Made by a program: the position numbers and the translations under genes
In this document: one piece after another, positions 5,325 through 6,691 of the stretch
Numbering within the stretch: the first letter of the stretch is position 1
Layout: each line of letters opens with the position of its first letter
From: an uncultured Oxalobacter sp.
GTDB lineage: Bacteria; Pseudomonadota; Gammaproteobacteria; Burkholderiales; Burkholderiaceae_D
Length of the DNA stretch: 6,691 bases
Direction of reading: 5' to 3'
NCBI GenBank assembly: GCA_905202055.1
Contig: CAJKQK010000094.1
Span: forward strand, 1 to 6,691
Notes under the pieces: model-generated
The model's input: only the letters and a program-made list of their open reading frames with translations
What the model was told of the DNA's origin: nothing
Database searches by the model: none

Positions 5325-6056
5325 ATGTCTGGACATAGCAAATGGGCCAATATTAAACATAAAAAAGCCGCTACCGACGCAAAACGCGGAAAAATCTGGA
5401 CCCGGTTGATCAAGGAAATTACCGTGGCGGCCAGAATGGGCGGTGGCGACATCAACAGCAACCCTCGCCTGCGGCTTGCCGCCGAAAAAGCGACTGCAGC
5501 CAATATGCCTAAAGAAAACGTGCAGCGCGCCATTGCCCGGGGTACCGGGACACTGGACGGCGTCAATTACGAAGAAGTGCGTTACGAAGGTTATGGCATC
5601 AATGGTGCAGCCATCATTGTTGACTGCCTGACCGACAACCGGGTCAGAACCGTTTCGGAAGTCCGTCACGCTTTTTCCAAATTCGGTGGCAATATGGGTT
5701 CCGAAGGTTCGGTTTCATTCATGTTCAAACATTGCGGACAACTGTTTTTCGCTCCCGGCACCGATGAGGACAAACTGATGGAAGTGGCACTCGAGGCAGG
5801 CGCGGAAGACATCATCAGCGATGACGAAGGCGGTTTTGAAGTCATTTGCGCGCCGAATGATTTCGGACAGGTCAAGGATGCCCTGGAAAAAGCCGGTTTC
5901 ATTCCCGAAATGGCGGAAATCGTCATGAAGCCTGATACGGAAACCGAATTTACCGGCACGGATGCTGAAAAAATGCAGAAGCTTCTGGACGCGCTGGAAA
6001 ATCTTGACGATGTACAGGACGTTTATACAAACGCTGTCATCGACGAAGAAGAATAA
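5325..6056 (+). CDS. yebC: YebC/TACO1 family protein (PmpR-like)
   Basis: A complete 243-residue YebC-family protein, the usual length. The N-terminus MSGHSKWANIKHKKAA with DAKRGKIWTRLIKEI is the family hallmark and starts a helical domain of about 75 residues, including NPRLRLAAEKATAANMPK and NVQRAIARGTG. Two alpha/beta domains follow, with YEGYGINGAAIIVDCLTDN (87-105), VRHAFSKFGGNMGSEGSVSFMF (113-134) and an acidic C-terminus ending DEEE. Family members have been described as DNA-binding regulators (PmpR in Pseudomonas) and, more recently, as ribosome-associated factors helping translation through difficult proline-containing stretches; mitochondrial TACO1 is related. Which applies here is not visible. 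The start follows a purine run, AGAAAGAAAAAG, that acts as a weak ribosome binding site. purD begins 55 bases downstream with no terminator between, a pairing common in Burkholderiales. Confidence 0.97.
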   Translation: MSGHSKWANIKHKKAATDAKRGKIWTRLIKEITVAARMGGGDINSNPRLRLAAEKATAANMPKENVQRAIARGTGTLDGVNYEEVRYEGYGINGAAIIVDCLTDNRVRTVSEVRHAFSKFGGNMGSEGSVSFMFKHCGQLFFAPGTDEDKLMEVALEAGAEDIISDDEGGFEVICAPNDFGQVKDALEKAGFIPEMAEIVMKPDTETEFTGTDAEKMQKLLDALENLDDVQDVYTNAVIDEEE

Positions 6057-6111
6057 TCGCTCGAACGTCTGCATAAACTGTTTGATCCACAGCCAAGGAA
6101 ACACTCGCTCA

Positions 6112-6330
6112 ATGAAAATTCTAGTGATCGGTTCTGGAGGCAGGGAACATGCCCTGGCATGGAAACTGGCCCAGTCGGTAAAAATCCAGAAAGTCTATGT
6201 TGCCCCCGGAAATGGTGGAACGGCCCTCGATTCACGTCTTGAAAACGTCAATATCACACATCCGGAAGAATTGGCGGAATTCGCCATTCAAAACGACGTT
6301 TCACTGACGGTTGTCGGTCCGGAGGCTGCC
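6112..6330 (+). CDS. purD: Phosphoribosylamine-glycine ligase, N-terminal ~72 residues only
   Basis: PurD (GAR synthetase) joins glycine to phosphoribosylamine in purine synthesis. The first 72 residues are typical: MKILVIGSGGREHALAWKL with the GSGGREHA phosphate loop at 8-15, YVAPGNGGTA at 29-38, and LTVVGPEA at 65-72. The family is about 420-430 residues long. After GPEA the normal continuation (proline and the rest of the N domain, then the ATP-grasp domain) is missing, and the frame runs without a stop into an unrelated membrane-transport sequence. The start is supported by AAGGAA at 6095-6100, twelve bases before ATG, and by spacing from yebC. I treat this as the true purD of the organism, interrupted at a chimeric join near 6325-6335. 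An ATP-grasp enzyme cannot be made from this fragment. Confidence 0.93.
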
Positions 6331-6336
6331 GTTACG
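6316..6336. other. Chimeric join between purD and the transporter fragment
   Basis: PurD similarity ends at GPEA (6316-6327) and transporter similarity begins by about VTNVAKVLGN (6331 onward). No insertion-sequence end, tRNA, direct repeat or site-specific recombination sequence is visible at the join. The frame is kept, which happens by chance one time in three. The join lies about 360 bases from the window end, as expected for a mis-assembled contig terminus. Confidence 0.8.
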
Positions 6337-6691
6337 AACGTGGCAAAGGTGTTGGGTAATTCTTTGCGTCGTTTGCGTGAACCGAATCTGGTACCGATAT
6401 TTTTAGGTATATTTTTGGGGATTTTGTTGGGGAGCATTCCGTTTACATTCCCTGGTATACCTCAACCGGTAAAGTTAGGGCTGGCGGGGGGACCGTTGAT
6501 TATTTCTATTTTGATCAGCCGTTTCGGTCCCCAATACGGTTTGGTGACGTACACGACGATGAGTGCCAATCTGATGTTGCGGGAAGTGGGAATCGCCCTG
6601 TTCCTTGCGAGTGTTGGGTTGGGTGCGGGAGATGGGTTTGTGGAGACCATCATTGATGGAGGTGGTTATGCCTGGATTGGTTACGGTTTTA
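6331..6691 (+). CDS. AspT/YidE/YbjL-family transporter fragment, foreign to the rest of the window
   Basis: From about residue 74 of the frame opened by the purD start, the translation is the C-terminal transport domain (AspT/YidE/YbjL antiporter duplication domain) of a putative inner-membrane transporter. Marks are LGNSLRRLREPNL (81-93), then GSIP (107-110) and PGIPQPVKLGLAGGP (114-128) and SANLMLREVGIALFLASVGLG (151-171, split by no gap). Hydrophobic segments lie near 94-109, 122-136 and 160-172. E. coli YidE has the same succession of motifs; the wording PQPVKLGLAGGP and YTTMSANLMLRE reminds me of Bacteroidales homologues, which is recall, not a search. Neither the N-terminal half nor the TrkA-C domains of the family are present, and the window ends before the stop. 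Base use differs: none of about 20 glycine codons is GGC, and TTG is the main leucine codon, unlike ispH or yebC. Confidence 0.85.

Noticed and set aside
6462..6653. A 63-codon open frame on the minus strand near the end
   Set aside because: It is antisense to the conserved transporter domain and has no ribosome binding site or family similarity.
6112..6691. A novel PurD-transporter fusion protein
   Set aside because: PurD stops after 72 residues, before its ATP-grasp domain, and the second part starts in the middle of a membrane protein. Both sides are fragments, so a mis-join explains it better than a functional fusion.
1..6691. CRISPR arrays, tRNA or rRNA genes, insertion sequences, phage or toxin-antitoxin genes
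   Set aside because: I looked on both strands and saw no regularly spaced repeats, tRNA-like cloverleaf, transposase or phage motifs; the window is filled by housekeeping genes with short intergenic gaps.

Overview
This is an ordinary bacterial chromosomal segment, most likely from a betaproteobacterium of the order Burkholderiales. I lean towards an Oxalobacteraceae-like organism with about half G+C, but the family is inference from protein similarity and gene neighbourhood only. The support is the set of protein sequences, the yebC-purD pair, and a glnA control region with NtrC and sigma-54 sites. The last ~360 bases do not fit the rest and look like sequence from another organism, probably a Bacteroidales-type gut bacterium.

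Layout, left to right. Positions 1-791 (-) hold the N-terminal 263 residues of glutamine synthetase (glnA), cut by the window edge. Positions 792-1016 are its control region: a sigma-54 promoter, two NtrC-type dyads three helical turns apart, and a possible sigma-70 promoter. Next on the same strand is a stand-alone CinA/MoaB-like domain protein (1017-1805). A small cytoplasmic FKBP prolyl isomerase (1938-2300, +) faces the DNA-repair-associated protein RadC (2372-3046, -), with a bidirectional terminator between them. IspH, the last enzyme of the MEP isoprenoid pathway (3177-4097, +), faces glucokinase (4111-5133, -) with a 13-bp gap. After a 191-bp divergent intergenic region with two dyads come yebC (5325-6056, +) and the start of purD (6112 onward, +).

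The genes are housekeeping: nitrogen assimilation, protein folding, repair, isoprenoid synthesis, sugar phosphorylation, translation/regulation and purine synthesis. They are mostly single-gene units in alternating orientation; only yebC-purD looks like an operon. The glnA control region matches the enteric glnA design closely.

I found no new defence, mobile or biosynthetic system. The most important observation for a user is that purD is intact only through residue ~72 and then continues in frame as the C-terminal transport domain of an AspT/YidE/YbjL-family membrane protein. I read this as a chimeric join, most probably an assembly artefact at a contig end, not a real fusion gene.
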